NCBI GenBank assembly: GCA_031407765.1
Contig: JANOIR010000149.1
Span: 1-22,874, forward strand
Length of the DNA stretch: 22,874 nucleotides
Source of the DNA: JBDSLU01 sp031407765
GTDB taxonomy: Bacteria; Acidobacteriota; Vicinamibacteria; Vicinamibacterales; Vicinamibacteraceae
Direction of reading: 5' to 3'
Both the position numbers and the translations under genes were made by a program. Under the pieces are notes generated by a model. That model was given only the letters and a program-made list of their open reading frames with translations, searched no databases and was not told the DNA's origin. Positions 8,239 to 15,401 of the stretch are shown here, in pieces. Positions within the stretch are counted from its first letter, which is position 1. Every line of letters starts with the position of its first letter.

Positions 8239-8290
8239 CGGTTGGGTCTCGTTCGGCCACGGCCCGACGCGCCCCTGGCCCAGTGTGCCG

Positions 8291-10882
8291 CTACGACGCC
8301 GAGGTCGTGGTGCCGGAGGGGGCGCGGGCGATGAGGACGCGCAGCGCGAACGGATCCGCGGGCTTGACGACGTGCGCGTCGAAGCCGGCCTCGTTGGTCA
8401 GCTGACGGTCCCGCTCCTGGCCCCAACCGGTCACGGCGACCAGCAGCAACCCGCTGCCGTGCGGCAGTGCGCGGATCTGGCGCGCCGCGTCGAGGCCGTC
8501 CATCCCCGGCATCCCGAGGTCGAGGAACACCACGTCGGGATGGAACGCGGCGGCCTCGTGCACGGCGCCGATGCCGTCGTACGCGGTGCGGACGTCGCAG
8601 CCGAAGGCCCGGACGACGAGGGCGAGGCTGTCCGCCCCGTCGCGGTTGTCGTCGGCAATCAGGACGCGGCGGCCGAGCGGCTCGGCCGCAGGCGCTTCGT
8701 CGATCGCCGGTGGATGGTGTGCCGCGACCCGCGCCAGCGGCAGGCGGACCTCGAAGGTGCTGCCCTGATCGAGGCCCTGACTGCGGGCGGAGACGCGTCC
8801 GCCGTGGAGCTCGACCAGCCCCTTCACCAGCGACAGACCGATACCCACGCCGCCCTGGGCGCGCGTCCGCGCCTGTGATGCCTGCGAGAACACATCGAAG
8901 ATCGTCGGCAGCGCCTCCGCGGCGATGCCGATGCCGTCGTCGCTGACGGTGACCGCGACCTCGCGCTCGTGCACCGCCACGGCGATCCGGATGGTGGCGC
9001 CGGTGTGCGAGTACTTCGACGCGTTGCTGATCAGGTTGGCGAACACCTGCGCGATGCGCATCGGATCGGCGACGACCGGGACCGGCACCGGCGGCGCGGT
9101 CACCGCGACCGTCTGGCCGGCCCCTTCGACCAGCGGCCGGCTGGTTTCGAGCGCCGAGTCGATCACCGCCTGTAACGTCAGCGGCTCCATCTGCAGCTCG
9201 AGCTTGTTGTGCGTGATGCGCGAGACGTCGAGGAGATCGTCGAGCAGACGCGACATCTGCCGGACCTGGCGTTCGATGATGCCGCCGACGTGGCGCAGCG
9301 TGGCGTCGTCGGGCAGCGCGAGGCGCAGCGCCGCCACACCGCTGCGGATCGGCGCCAGCGGGTTGCGCAGCTCGTGGGCGAGAACCGCCAGGAACTCGTC
9401 CTTGCGCCGGTCGGTGTCTCTCAGCGACTGCTCGAGCGCCTTGCGCTGGCCGATGTCGCGGGCGATCGACGACGCGCCGATGATGCCGCCGGCCTCGTCG
9501 CGGATCGGCGAGACGGTCAGCGAGACGTCGATGATCCGGCCGCCGCGGGCGACGCGCTCGGTCTCGAAGGGCATGACCCGCTCGGCCCGCTTGATGCGCT
9601 CGAGGATCTCCAGCTCCTCACCGCGACGGTGCTCGGGGATGATCATGTTGACCGAGCGGCCGACGACCTCGTTGGCGGCGTAGCCGAGCATGTCCCGGGC
9701 GCCGGCGTTCCACGACAGGATGACGCCGTCGAGCGACTTGGTGATGACCGCGTCCTCGGTCGACTCGACCACCGCGGCGAGCAGGCCGCGGATCTCGTCG
9801 GCCTGACGACGCTCGGTGACGTCGAGCACGACGCAGCGGCTGTGGGCGAGCCGGCCGCGCTCCCAGCGCGGGCTCGAGCTGATCAAGACATGGCGGATGG
9901 AGCCGTCACGGCAGCGCAGCCGGGCCGGGAAGTCATCCAGCACTTCGGCCCGGCCCAGGCGCTCGAGCATCTCGTCGACGACCGGCTGATCGACGTGGAA
10001 GTCGGCGACCGGACGTCCGATGTACTCGTGCGCGGCGTAGCCGAGCATCGACAGCTCGGCGCGGTTGGCGCGCAGGATCCGCCCTTCCAGATCGACCCAG
10101 TGCAGGCCGACGCTGGCGTTCTCGAAGAAGTCGCTCAGCTCCGCTTCGCTGGCGCGGAGTGTCTGCTCGGCCCGGCGCCGTTCGGACACGTCGCGAAAGA
10201 CGAGGACGCTGCCGGCGACCCGGCCATCGGCGCCGCGGACGGGTGCCGCACTGTCGTCGATCGGCGCCTCCGATCCGTCGCGCGAGACCAGGATCGTATG
10301 GTTGGCCAGGCCGACGATGGCGCCTTCGCGCAGCGCCCGTACCGCCGGGTTGTCGACCGGTTGGCGCGTTTCCTCGTTGACGATCTGGAAGATGTCGGCG
10401 AGCGCACGGCCAGCGGCCTCGGCGCTCCGCCACCCGGTGAGACGCTCGGCCACCGGGTTGATCGAGACGACGCTGGCGGCGGCGTCGGTCACGACCACGC
10501 CGTCGCCGATCGACTGCAAGGTGGTGCTCAGGCGCTCCGCCTCGAGCCCCTGCGCGTCACGGGCCTGACGGAGCGCCTCGGTGCCGGCGCTGATCAGAAG
10601 GCCCGTGGCGGCGAAGAAGGCGAGGCCGATCGCGTGTGCCGGCTCGAGGCCGGTCGCTTCTATGCGGGGTAGGACGAAGAAGGCGAAAGCGATGGCGACG
10701 CTGAGCCCGGTGGCGAAGAGGCCGGGACGCAGCCCGCCGTTCCAGGCGCTCACCATCACCGCACCGTAGAACGTCAGGTACGGCAGTTCGGTGCCCAGCC
10801 ACGCGGCCAGGACCACGCGCAAGAGGGCCGCCGTGAGCGTGGCGGCAAAGGCGACCAGGTAGGGGAACCACGCCGCGATCAT
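8291..10882 (-). CDS. Hybrid sensor histidine kinase: DUF4118, three PAS, HisKA, HATPase, receiver
   Basis: This is an 863-residue protein. Residues 1-100 hold the DUF4118 membrane module (about four helices, with TFYGAVMVSAWNGGLRPG). PAS domains run at about 118-235, 248-357 and 366-478, each ending in a DVSERRR/DVTERRQ/DIGQRK linker. The HisKA box LAHELRNPLAP has its phosphorylated histidine at H503. The ATP-binding domain is complete: N-box around N616-N620, DDGIG (648-652), GVGIGLSLVKGL (678-690). After a short linker, the receiver (738-852) has D744/D745, acceptor D788 and K840. It is therefore a full kinase that phosphorylates its own receiver. No output partner is adjacent; a separate phosphotransfer protein or the lone receiver at 15412 could be its target (inference). 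No clear ribosome site precedes ATG 10882; a GTG or later start is possible. Confidence 0.93.
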   Translation of the reverse strand: MIAAWFPYLVAFAATLTAALLRVVLAAWLGTELPYLTFYGAVMVSAWNGGLRPGLFATGLSVAIAFAFFVLPRIEATGLEPAHAIGLAFFAATGLLISAGTEALRQARDAQGLEAERLSTTLQSIGDGVVVTDAAASVVSINPVAERLTGWRSAEAAGRALADIFQIVNEETRQPVDNPAVRALREGAIVGLANHTILVSRDGSEAPIDDSAAPVRGADGRVAGSVLVFRDVSERRRAEQTLRASEAELSDFFENASVGLHWVDLEGRILRANRAELSMLGYAAHEYIGRPVADFHVDQPVVDEMLERLGRAEVLDDFPARLRCRDGSIRHVLISSSPRWERGRLAHSRCVVLDVTERRQADEIRGLLAAVVESTEDAVITKSLDGVILSWNAGARDMLGYAANEVVGRSVNMIIPEHRRGEELEILERIKRAERVMPFETERVARGGRIIDVSLTVSPIRDEAGGIIGASSIARDIGQRKALEQSLRDTDRRKDEFLAVLAHELRNPLAPIRSGVAALRLALPDDATLRHVGGIIERQVRQMSRLLDDLLDVSRITHNKLELQMEPLTLQAVIDSALETSRPLVEGAGQTVAVTAPPVPVPVVADPMRIAQVFANLISNASKYSHTGATIRIAVAVHEREVAVTVSDDGIGIAAEALPTIFDVFSQASQARTRAQGGVGIGLSLVKGLVELHGGRVSARSQGLDQGSTFEVRLPLARVAAHHPPAIDEAPAAEPLGRRVLIADDNRDGADSLALVVRAFGCDVRTAYDGIGAVHEAAAFHPDVVFLDLGMPGMDGLDAARQIRALPHGSGLLLVAVTGWGQERDRQLTNEAGFDAHVVKPADPFALRVLIARAPSGTTTSAS

Positions 10883-10894
10883 CGCGAGGGGCGA

Positions 10895-10916
10895 GCATAC
10901 CCCAGCTGCGGTATGC
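10895..10916 (-). terminator. Inverted repeat between BON gene and hybrid kinase
   Basis: gcatacc (10895-10901) pairs with ggtatgc (10910-10916) around an 8-base loop. Outer gggc/gccc segments can extend it. It lies after the BON gene stop and 13 bases before the kinase start on the same strand, so it may end the BON transcript or shape the kinase leader. Confidence 0.45.
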
Positions 10917-10930
10917 CCGCCCCGCTGGGC

Positions 10931-11293
10931 TTACTCTGACTTGCGCTTGACGACCAGCTGGTTGTCGACACGGAAGCCGGTGGCTTCGCGCGTCGCGATC
11001 GCTTCTGCCCGCGCCCGTTGTTCGGCGCTGGCGACGGTGCCCCTCAAGGTCACCACCTTGATGGCGGCGTCGGTGTCGACGTTGATGTCGCTGGCGTCGA
11101 CGGTCTTGTCCATCGAGAGCGCCAGCTTCACATCAGCGGTCTCGGTCGCCGCCGCGGCCCGATCGCCGGTATCCGGCTTGACCGCGCTGTCGGCCGCTGG
11201 CGGCCGATCCGCCGCTTCCGGACGTTTTTCGGAACAGGCGCCCACCAGGCCGAGCGCACCGACGAAGGCGATATGGAACAGCTGTTGTCTCAT
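10931..11293 (-). CDS. BON-domain lipoprotein (OsmY-like)
   Basis: The 120-residue protein starts at 11293, behind gaggagg in the - strand leader. A lipoprotein signal ends in LVGAC (C20). A charged Ala/Pro/Asp-rich linker (21-50) leads to one BON domain (about 53-118). Typical landmarks are DVKLALSMDKTVDASDINVDTDAAIKVVTLRGTV in part, then the VDNQLVV end. BON domains bind phospholipid surfaces; OsmY-type proteins respond to osmotic and envelope stress. A single BON domain instead of two and lipid anchoring set it apart from OsmY. It lies 31 bases behind the beta-barrel gene, so the two are probably cotranscribed. Confidence 0.88.
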   Translation of the reverse strand: MRQQLFHIAFVGALGLVGACSEKRPEAADRPPAADSAVKPDTGDRAAAATETADVKLALSMDKTVDASDINVDTDAAIKVVTLRGTVASAEQRARAEAIATREATGFRVDNQLVVKRKSE

Positions 11294-11324
11294 GGTGATC
11301 CTCCTCAGGACCGGGTCGTGCGTG

Positions 11325-11900
11325 TCAGAACCGGAAGGTCGCGCCTACCGAGGCGCGCCAGAAGTCGAAACTGCCGAGCTCGAGATCGATGTCGTTGCTG
11401 CTGTTGGTGTCGCGCACGCCGCGGAAGTAGCGGAGGTCGGCGCGCAGCCCGAGGTTCTTCCGCACCAGCGCGTAGACGCCGCCACCGACGTTGATGCCGA
11501 AGCTGTTGTCGTCGAGGTCGAAGATGTCGTCGGCGTCGCTGACGCGCGATCGGATCAAGCCGGCGCCTGCGACGGCATAGGGCCGAACCCCAGGTTCACC
11601 AAGGGGCGCGCCGAGCACGATGCTGCCCATCACCGTCGTCACGTTGCTATCGGCGATGCCGAGGATCACGCCGTCGTCTTCGTCGAGCAGATCCGGAGCG
11701 ATGCTGCCGTCGATTTCGACACCGACGATGCCATGTGACATCCACGTGGCGGAGGCGCCGTAGATGACGTGCTGCGAGGTCGTAGCGCCACCGAAGGCGC
11801 TACCGAGATACGGCGTGATGAGCCAGTCGGCTCGGGCCGGGGCAGCCGCCAGGACGAGCAGCAGGAGAGCCGGAACACTCGATCGTGCGACACGGGTCAT
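11325..11900 (-). CDS. Outer-membrane beta-barrel protein (OmpA/W-like small barrel)
   Basis: The 191-residue protein starts at 11900 with ggagg seven bases upstream. A signal peptide ends in PARA-D (about 24). The mature part alternates short strands (WLITPYLGSAFGG, VIYGASATWMS, PYAVAGAGLI, GINVGGGVYALV, LGLRADLRYFRGV) and ends in a terminal phenylalanine (VGATFRF), the standard signature of outer-membrane barrels. About eight strands are expected. Acidic loops (LLDEDDGV, DADDIFDLDD) may bind cations. The partner gene downstream is a BON lipoprotein; together they look like an envelope-stress pair. The divergent intergenic region upstream carries promoter candidates for both directions. Confidence 0.85.
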   Translation of the reverse strand: MTRVARSSVPALLLLVLAAAPARADWLITPYLGSAFGGATTSQHVIYGASATWMSHGIVGVEIDGSIAPDLLDEDDGVILGIADSNVTTVMGSIVLGAPLGEPGVRPYAVAGAGLIRSRVSDADDIFDLDDNSFGINVGGGVYALVRKNLGLRADLRYFRGVRDTNSSNDIDLELGSFDFWRASVGATFRF

Positions 11901-11969
11901 GCGTCCTCCACCGAATAGTCACCGGACGACGCGAGGTCACGGTCGTGATCGACGCGCCGGTGTGGCGGG

Positions 11970-11986
11970 AGCACGAGTCGTGCCGT
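11970..11986 (-). promoter_or_regulatory. Candidate sigma-54 promoter for beta-barrel/BON operon
   Basis: On the - strand CGGCACGACTCGTGCT has GG at 11984-11983 and GC at 11972-11971, ten bases apart. CGGCACG and GTGC each differ by one base from the consensus boxes. The site contains the perfect odd palindrome GCACGAGTCGTGC (11971-11983), so a dimeric regulator could be the real reader. The leader to ATG 11900 would be about 60 bases. Confidence 0.4.
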
Positions 11987-12093
11987 CACCGACCCGTCAC
12001 CCTCGAGCGGCAGACTTCCTCAACGTGCGCATCGGGCGACCGACGTACGGCATCGACGGACTCGGCCTCGCCGTCGCCTGGTGGTCGCGCGGA

Positions 12094-12112
12094 GTCGACG
12101 GGTACCGTCGAC
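12094..12112. promoter_or_regulatory. Perfect inverted repeat abutting sigma-54 promoter
   Basis: GTCGACGG-gta-CCGTCGAC has two 8-bp arms and ends one base before the -24 box of the next promoter. Because the flanking genes diverge, it cannot be a terminator of a neighbouring gene; a regulator site is more likely. Confidence 0.5.
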
Positions 12113-12129
12113 CTGGCCATTCTCTTGCA
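12113..12129 (+). promoter_or_regulatory. Candidate sigma-54 promoter for small HTH gene
   Basis: CTGGCCATTCTCTTGCA has exact TGGC (12114-12117) and TTGC (12125-12128) boxes seven bases apart. GG and GC are ten bases apart. The predicted start is near 12140, directly before ggagag (12144-12149) and ATG 12158. Confidence 0.65.
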
Positions 12130-12157
12130 CCCACTGCCGGATTGGAGAGTTGTCCCA

Positions 12158-12379
12158 ATGCCCACGGTTTCCCCTATCCGAGATCGCGTCACGCCGAACT
12201 CCCCGGTTCTCACGCAACGCATCCGCGCCGAGTACGAAGAGATGCCGTGCCTGCGCCTCACGCTGCCGCAGGCGTCCCGCTTCTGGCACGTCGACCAGGA
12301 CACCTGCCGCACCGTGCTCGAGCAGCTGGTCACCGATGGCTTCCTCGCCCACGGCCGCTTCGGCTACATGCGTGCGTGA
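12158..12379 (+). CDS. Small winged-helix-like protein, unknown role
   Basis: The 73-residue protein starts at ATG 12158, with ggagag eight bases upstream. After a short polar arm, IRAEYEEMPCLRLTLPQASR leads into RFWHVDQDTCRTVLEQLVTDGFLAHGRFGYMRA. The pattern of a helix, 'LTLPQASRFWHVD' turn, a recognition-like helix and a GFL..GRFGYMR wing fits a minimal winged HTH. Similar short proteins occur near sigma-54 regulators in acidobacteria, from general acquaintance and not from a search. It could modulate DNA binding or act as a small repressor. It stands alone between a divergent beta-barrel gene and the converging DUF892 gene. Confidence 0.75.
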   Translation: MPTVSPIRDRVTPNSPVLTQRIRAEYEEMPCLRLTLPQASRFWHVDQDTCRTVLEQLVTDGFLAHGRFGYMRA

Positions 12380-12403
12380 GACTGCGAGCCTGAGACACGA
12401 CGA

Positions 12404-12429
12404 GGCCGACCGGCTGTCGCCGGCCGGCC
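12404..12429 (-). terminator. Hairpin at the convergent end of the HTH and DUF892 genes
   Basis: Arms 12404-12414 and 12419-12429 pair over 11 bp around tgtc. The single mismatch is A-C on the + strand but U-G in the - strand RNA, so it fits better as the end of the DUF892 transcript, though it may serve both. Confidence 0.5.
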
Positions 12430-12431
12430 CC

Positions 12432-12473
12432 GTGGTGACCCGATTGCGCACTCCGTAGTGACCGGGTTGCGCA
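12432..12473. repeat. Imperfect 19-bp direct repeat
   Basis: gtggtgacccgattgcgca (12432-12450) and gtagtgaccgggttgcgca (12455-12473) agree at 16 of 19 positions with a 23-base period. They lie just downstream of the DUF892 stop; no role is evident. Confidence 0.65.
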
Positions 12474-12476
12474 GTC

Positions 12477-13010
12477 CTAGAGACGACCGGCCGCGCGGGC
12501 CCGACCCGCTGCCGGCGCATTGCCGCCCGCGGCCGCATTGATCCCGGCCTCGGCGATGGCGGTGAGCGCTTCATCCGCCGCCTTTTCCTCGTCGAGCGTT
12601 TCCCGCAGCAGTTCCGCCGCATCGCTGAGGCCCAGGCCTTCGGCCCAGGCTGCGACCGTGCCGTAGGCGGCGATCTCGTAGTGCTCGGCACGCTGCGCCG
12701 AGGCGATGATCATCGCATCGAGCACGGCGCCGCTCTCCCGGCCGAGGACCTCCGAGCCCTCTTCGATGATGCCGGCCATGCCGGCGCACGTCTTGGTCTC
12801 CGGCTTCTCGCCGACCAGCTCGAACACCTGTTCGAGCCGGCTCACCTGGTTCTCGGTTTCGGCCAGGTGATCCGTGAGCGCGCCGCGGAGCTCCTCGCTG
12901 GTCGTGGCCTTCGCCAGCTTCGGCAGCGCCTTCAGCAATTGCTTCTCGGCGTGGTAGATGTCGCGGATTTCGTCGACGAACGCGTCGCGCAGCGTGGTGA
13001 TGTCAGCCAT
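12477..13010 (-). CDS. DUF892/YciE-family ferritin-like protein (internal start in the fused frame)
   Basis: From ATG 13010 this gives 177 residues, starting MADITTLRDAFVDEIRDIYH. The start is supported by aaggag seven bases upstream and by a sigma-54-type promoter 65-80 bases upstream. DEIRDIYHAEKQLLKALPKL, HLAETENQVSRLEQVFE, ASAQRAEHYEIAAYG and DEEKAADEAL are the four helices of the DUF892 bundle. Glutamates and histidines sit at the di-iron-type positions (the E in YHAEKQ, ETE, and AEHYE). The tail is Ala/Gly-rich. YciE-type proteins are stress induced and can bind metal; the physiological role is unclear. The frame is continuous with the sigma-54 regulator upstream, so both a free and a fused form are possible. 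Confidence 0.85.
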   Translation of the reverse strand: MADITTLRDAFVDEIRDIYHAEKQLLKALPKLAKATTSEELRGALTDHLAETENQVSRLEQVFELVGEKPETKTCAGMAGIIEEGSEVLGRESGAVLDAMIIASAQRAEHYEIAAYGTVAAWAEGLGLSDAAELLRETLDEEKAADEALTAIAEAGINAAAGGNAPAAGRARAAGRL

Positions 13011-14693
13011 GAAACGACTCCTTGTGATGATGGGCGTGAGCGCGCGGACTCGCGCGGAGAGACGCCGATCAGGGTGCAGGAGTCGTTCCAGCCGATGCCA
13101 ACCAGGCGACCTGGACGCGCGCGCCAAGGACGCGCCGGGTTCCGAGATGCCGCATTCCTTCATCTTGTTGAGCAGGGTCTTGTAGCTCACCTTGAGATAG
13201 GCGGCGGCCTTGCGGCGGTTCCAGCGGAACTTGGCGAGCGCCTGGTCGATGGCCTCTCGCTCCGCCTTCATCGCGGCCGTGCGGGCGAGTACCTGGAGGT
13301 CGACGCCGTCGACTTCGACGCTCTTGTCATCGACGATCTGATCGTCGGGATCGACGCTCGACCCAGCTGGCACGACCGGCATGGCCACCAGCGGCGGGGC
13401 CGGCATCACCATGGGTGGCGGTGCTGCGACGGCCGCGGCGGCTCCAACCGCCACCGCCATCGGTGCGGCCATCGCTGCCGGGGCGGCGACGGCCGCGGCG
13501 TGCGACGCCAGCTGCAGGCGGACGAGCTCGCTGCTCACCAGCGACTCCTCCTGCAGCACGACGTAGCGCTTCATCATGTTCTCGAGCTCGCGGATGTTGC
13601 CGGGCCACGGATAGCCCATGAGAGCCTCGAGCAGCGCCCGGCTCGGTCGCACCGGCGGCCGGCGGTAGACCGCCGCGTACTTCGAGAGAAAGAACTCGAC
13701 CAACGACGGGATTTCCTCGCGGCGCTCGCGCAGCGACGGGATACGCAGCTCGATCACCTGGAGGCGGTAGTACAAATCCTCGCGGAAGGCGCCGGTCCGC
13801 ATCATCGCCTCGAGGTCGCGGTTGGTGGCGGCGAGCACCCGGACGTCGACTTCGACCGGCCGGTTGCTGACGAGCCGCGTCAGCTCGCGATCCTGGAGCA
13901 CGTGCAGCAGCTTGGCCTGGAGCGCCGGAGGCATCTCGCCGATTTCGTCCAGCAGGATCGTGCCGCCCTGCGCGAACTCGAACTTGCCGATGCGGGTGGT
14001 GCCGGCTCCGGTGAAGGCGCCGCGCTCGTGCCCGAACAGCTCGCTCTCGAGCAGATCGGCCGGCAGCGCCGCGCAGTTGACCTTGACGAATGGCTTGGTT
14101 CGACGCGGCGAGCGCCGGTGCAGCTCGCGCGCGATCACTTCCTTGCCGACACCGCTCTCGCCACGGAGCAGCACCCCGACGTCGCTGTCGGCGACACGCT
14201 CGACCATCGCCAGCACCGGCTGCATCGCCGCGCCTGAGACCCAGGAGACCTGCGTCCCCTGCGGATCTTCGGTCGCCTGCGCGCTCAGGCGGGCGACTTC
14301 CGCGCTCAGCGACTCGCGCTCCAGCGCGTTGCGGATCGCCGCCTCGAGGGCGGCCTCGCCGACGCCGTCCGGGTCGCCGGGCTTGATCACGTAGTCGGCC
14401 GCGCCCAGCCGCACCGCCTCGACGATGGTCTGCGGTGCCTGCCGGCCGGACAGCATGATCACCTGAGCCGCGGGCCGCGCCTGCCGGATCGCCCGCAGTG
14501 TCTCGATCCCGTCCAGGTCCGGCATCAGAACGTCCAGCAGGATGACATTCGGCGCCGACCCCGCGCGCAGCCCTTCGAGCAGGGCCGTGCCGCTGTTGAA
14601 GACCTCGACACCGTAGCCTTGGGCGCCGAGAAGCGTGTGCAGATACCCGGTGAATGCGGCGTCGTCGTCGACGATCGCCAGACGTGCGGTCAT
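12477..14693 (-). CDS. Sigma-54-dependent response regulator, reading frame fused to DUF892
   Basis: The open frame encodes 738 residues. A receiver (1-120) has D9-D11, acceptor D54 and K104. The AAA+ sigma-54 activator domain (about 148-385) has Walker A GESGVGKE (178-185), the sigma-54 contact loop GAFTGA (225-230), Walker B ILLDE (246-250) and WPGNIREL. An Ala/Pro/Met linker (about 396-444) leads to a Fis-type HTH (about 478-513: EREAIDQALAKFRWNRRKAAAYLKVSYKTLLNKMK). The regulator would normally end near residue 522. Here the frame continues through a 38-residue Arg-rich stretch to M562, the start of DUF892, with no stop. The start ATGA overlaps the stop of the kinase gene. A one-base slip would give a TGA at 13071-13069, so a sequencing indel is possible. 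Confidence 0.9.
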   Translation of the reverse strand: MTARLAIVDDDAAFTGYLHTLLGAQGYGVEVFNSGTALLEGLRAGSAPNVILLDVLMPDLDGIETLRAIRQARPAAQVIMLSGRQAPQTIVEAVRLGAADYVIKPGDPDGVGEAALEAAIRNALERESLSAEVARLSAQATEDPQGTQVSWVSGAAMQPVLAMVERVADSDVGVLLRGESGVGKEVIARELHRRSPRRTKPFVKVNCAALPADLLESELFGHERGAFTGAGTTRIGKFEFAQGGTILLDEIGEMPPALQAKLLHVLQDRELTRLVSNRPVEVDVRVLAATNRDLEAMMRTGAFREDLYYRLQVIELRIPSLRERREEIPSLVEFFLSKYAAVYRRPPVRPSRALLEALMGYPWPGNIRELENMMKRYVVLQEESLVSSELVRLQLASHAAAVAAPAAMAAPMAVAVGAAAAVAAPPPMVMPAPPLVAMPVVPAGSSVDPDDQIVDDKSVEVDGVDLQVLARTAAMKAEREAIDQALAKFRWNRRKAAAYLKVSYKTLLNKMKECGISEPGASLARASRSPGWHRLERLLHPDRRLSARVRALTPIITRSRFMADITTLRDAFVDEIRDIYHAEKQLLKALPKLAKATTSEELRGALTDHLAETENQVSRLEQVFELVGEKPETKTCAGMAGIIEEGSEVLGRESGAVLDAMIIASAQRAEHYEIAAYGTVAAWAEGLGLSDAAELLRETLDEEKAADEALTAIAEAGINAAAGGNAPAAGRARAAGRL
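13075..13091 (-). promoter_or_regulatory. Candidate sigma-54 promoter for DUF892, inside the regulator frame
   Basis: On the - strand CTGGAACGACTCCTGCA has GG at 13089-13088 and GC at 13077-13076, ten bases apart. TGGAACG and CTGCA each differ by one base from consensus. The predicted start is near 13064, 54 bases before ATG 13010. Confidence 0.55.
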
Positions 14694-15349
14694 GCAGCTC
14701 TACTCTCCATGGGGACGGATAACGCAAGAGCTAGGCCATCCCCAGCCAACCAGACCCGTCCGCCCAGCGCCGTGACCAGGCGATGCGCCAGGACCACGCT
14801 GAGCCCCTGCGACGACTGCCACGGATCGAAGGGCCGCTCGTCGCCGTCGAACCGGGGGGGCGACGACTGACCGTCCGCGGCGGGACCACAGGCGAAGCGA
14901 AGCGCTGTCGACGTGACGTCGACGCTGGCAACGGCCTTCGCCGCGCGGCCGGCGCGCGTCGCCAGGAGCGTGGCGATGGCGTCCGCCGCGCGGTCCAGGC
15001 TGGTGCCGACGGCAACCTGCTGGCCATCCCCGGCTGGGGCGCCGTCGCCCGCTCCACGCTCCGCAACCGCGACGCCGCGCTCGGCGAGGGCGGCGACCAC
15101 TCGCTCGGTGAGCTGCGCGGCGGGCGCCCGGCCCGCGGCCGGTGACGCGTCGTCGAGGAAGGCGCCGGCGTCCTGACAGAGCCGCGACATGCGGGCCAGC
15201 GCGTCCTGGGTGCCGGCGAGGGCCCGATCGCGGTCCTCCGCGGAGGGCAGACGATCGGCCCGAATCAGGCGCAAATAGCCGTGCGCGACACCCAGAGGCG
15301 TGCGCAGATCGTGAATCAGCAACGAGAGCACCCGTTCCGCGTCCGTCAT
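14690..15349 (-). CDS. Histidine kinase with degenerate ATP-binding domain
   Basis: The protein has 219 residues from ATG 15349 (a GTG at 15361 would add MPAR). The dimerisation box is clear: LSLLIHDLRTPLGVAHGYLR, with H13 as phospho-acceptor. A ferritin-like pair of helices runs to about residue 75. The C-terminal half keeps the outline of a HATPase fold (FDPWQSSQGLSVVLAHRLVTALGGRV at about 170-195) but I see no N-box asparagine, no DxGxG and no second glycine box, so ATP binding is doubtful. There is no sensor or membrane part. The stop overlaps the response regulator start (ATGA), so the two are coupled. It may accept or remove phosphate for its partner instead of acting as an autonomous kinase; another kinase such as the hybrid at 8291 could feed it (inference). 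Confidence 0.8.
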   Translation of the reverse strand: MTDAERVLSLLIHDLRTPLGVAHGYLRLIRADRLPSAEDRDRALAGTQDALARMSRLCQDAGAFLDDASPAAGRAPAAQLTERVVAALAERGVAVAERGAGDGAPAGDGQQVAVGTSLDRAADAIATLLATRAGRAAKAVASVDVTSTALRFACGPAADGQSSPPRFDGDERPFDPWQSSQGLSVVLAHRLVTALGGRVWLAGDGLALALSVPMESRAA

Positions 15350-15354
15350 CCTGG

Positions 15355-15401
15355 CTGGCACGTCGTCTGTAGCGCGTGCGTCCTGCGCCGCAACGTGCCA
15401 G
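15355..15401. promoter_or_regulatory. Inverted 9-bp half-sites in divergent promoter region
   Basis: CTGGCACGT (15355-15363) and ACGTGCCAG (15393-15401) are exact inverse copies, with starts 38 bases apart, between the kinase gene (-) and the receiver gene (+). They resemble -24 boxes but lack a matching -12 box, so an operator for a shared regulator is the better reading. Confidence 0.45.

Noticed and set aside
12681..14237. 518-codon + strand frame opposite the sigma-54 regulator and DUF892
   Set aside because: Low-complexity His/Arg/Gln-rich translation; the - strand frame has intact receiver, AAA+, HTH and ferritin-like motifs.
15355..15401. CTGGCACGT half-sites as sigma-54 promoters for the kinase and receiver genes
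   Set aside because: The -24 boxes are perfect but the bases at the -12 position are CTGT and GGCG, and GG-GC spacing is not ten; kept only as an operator-like repeat.
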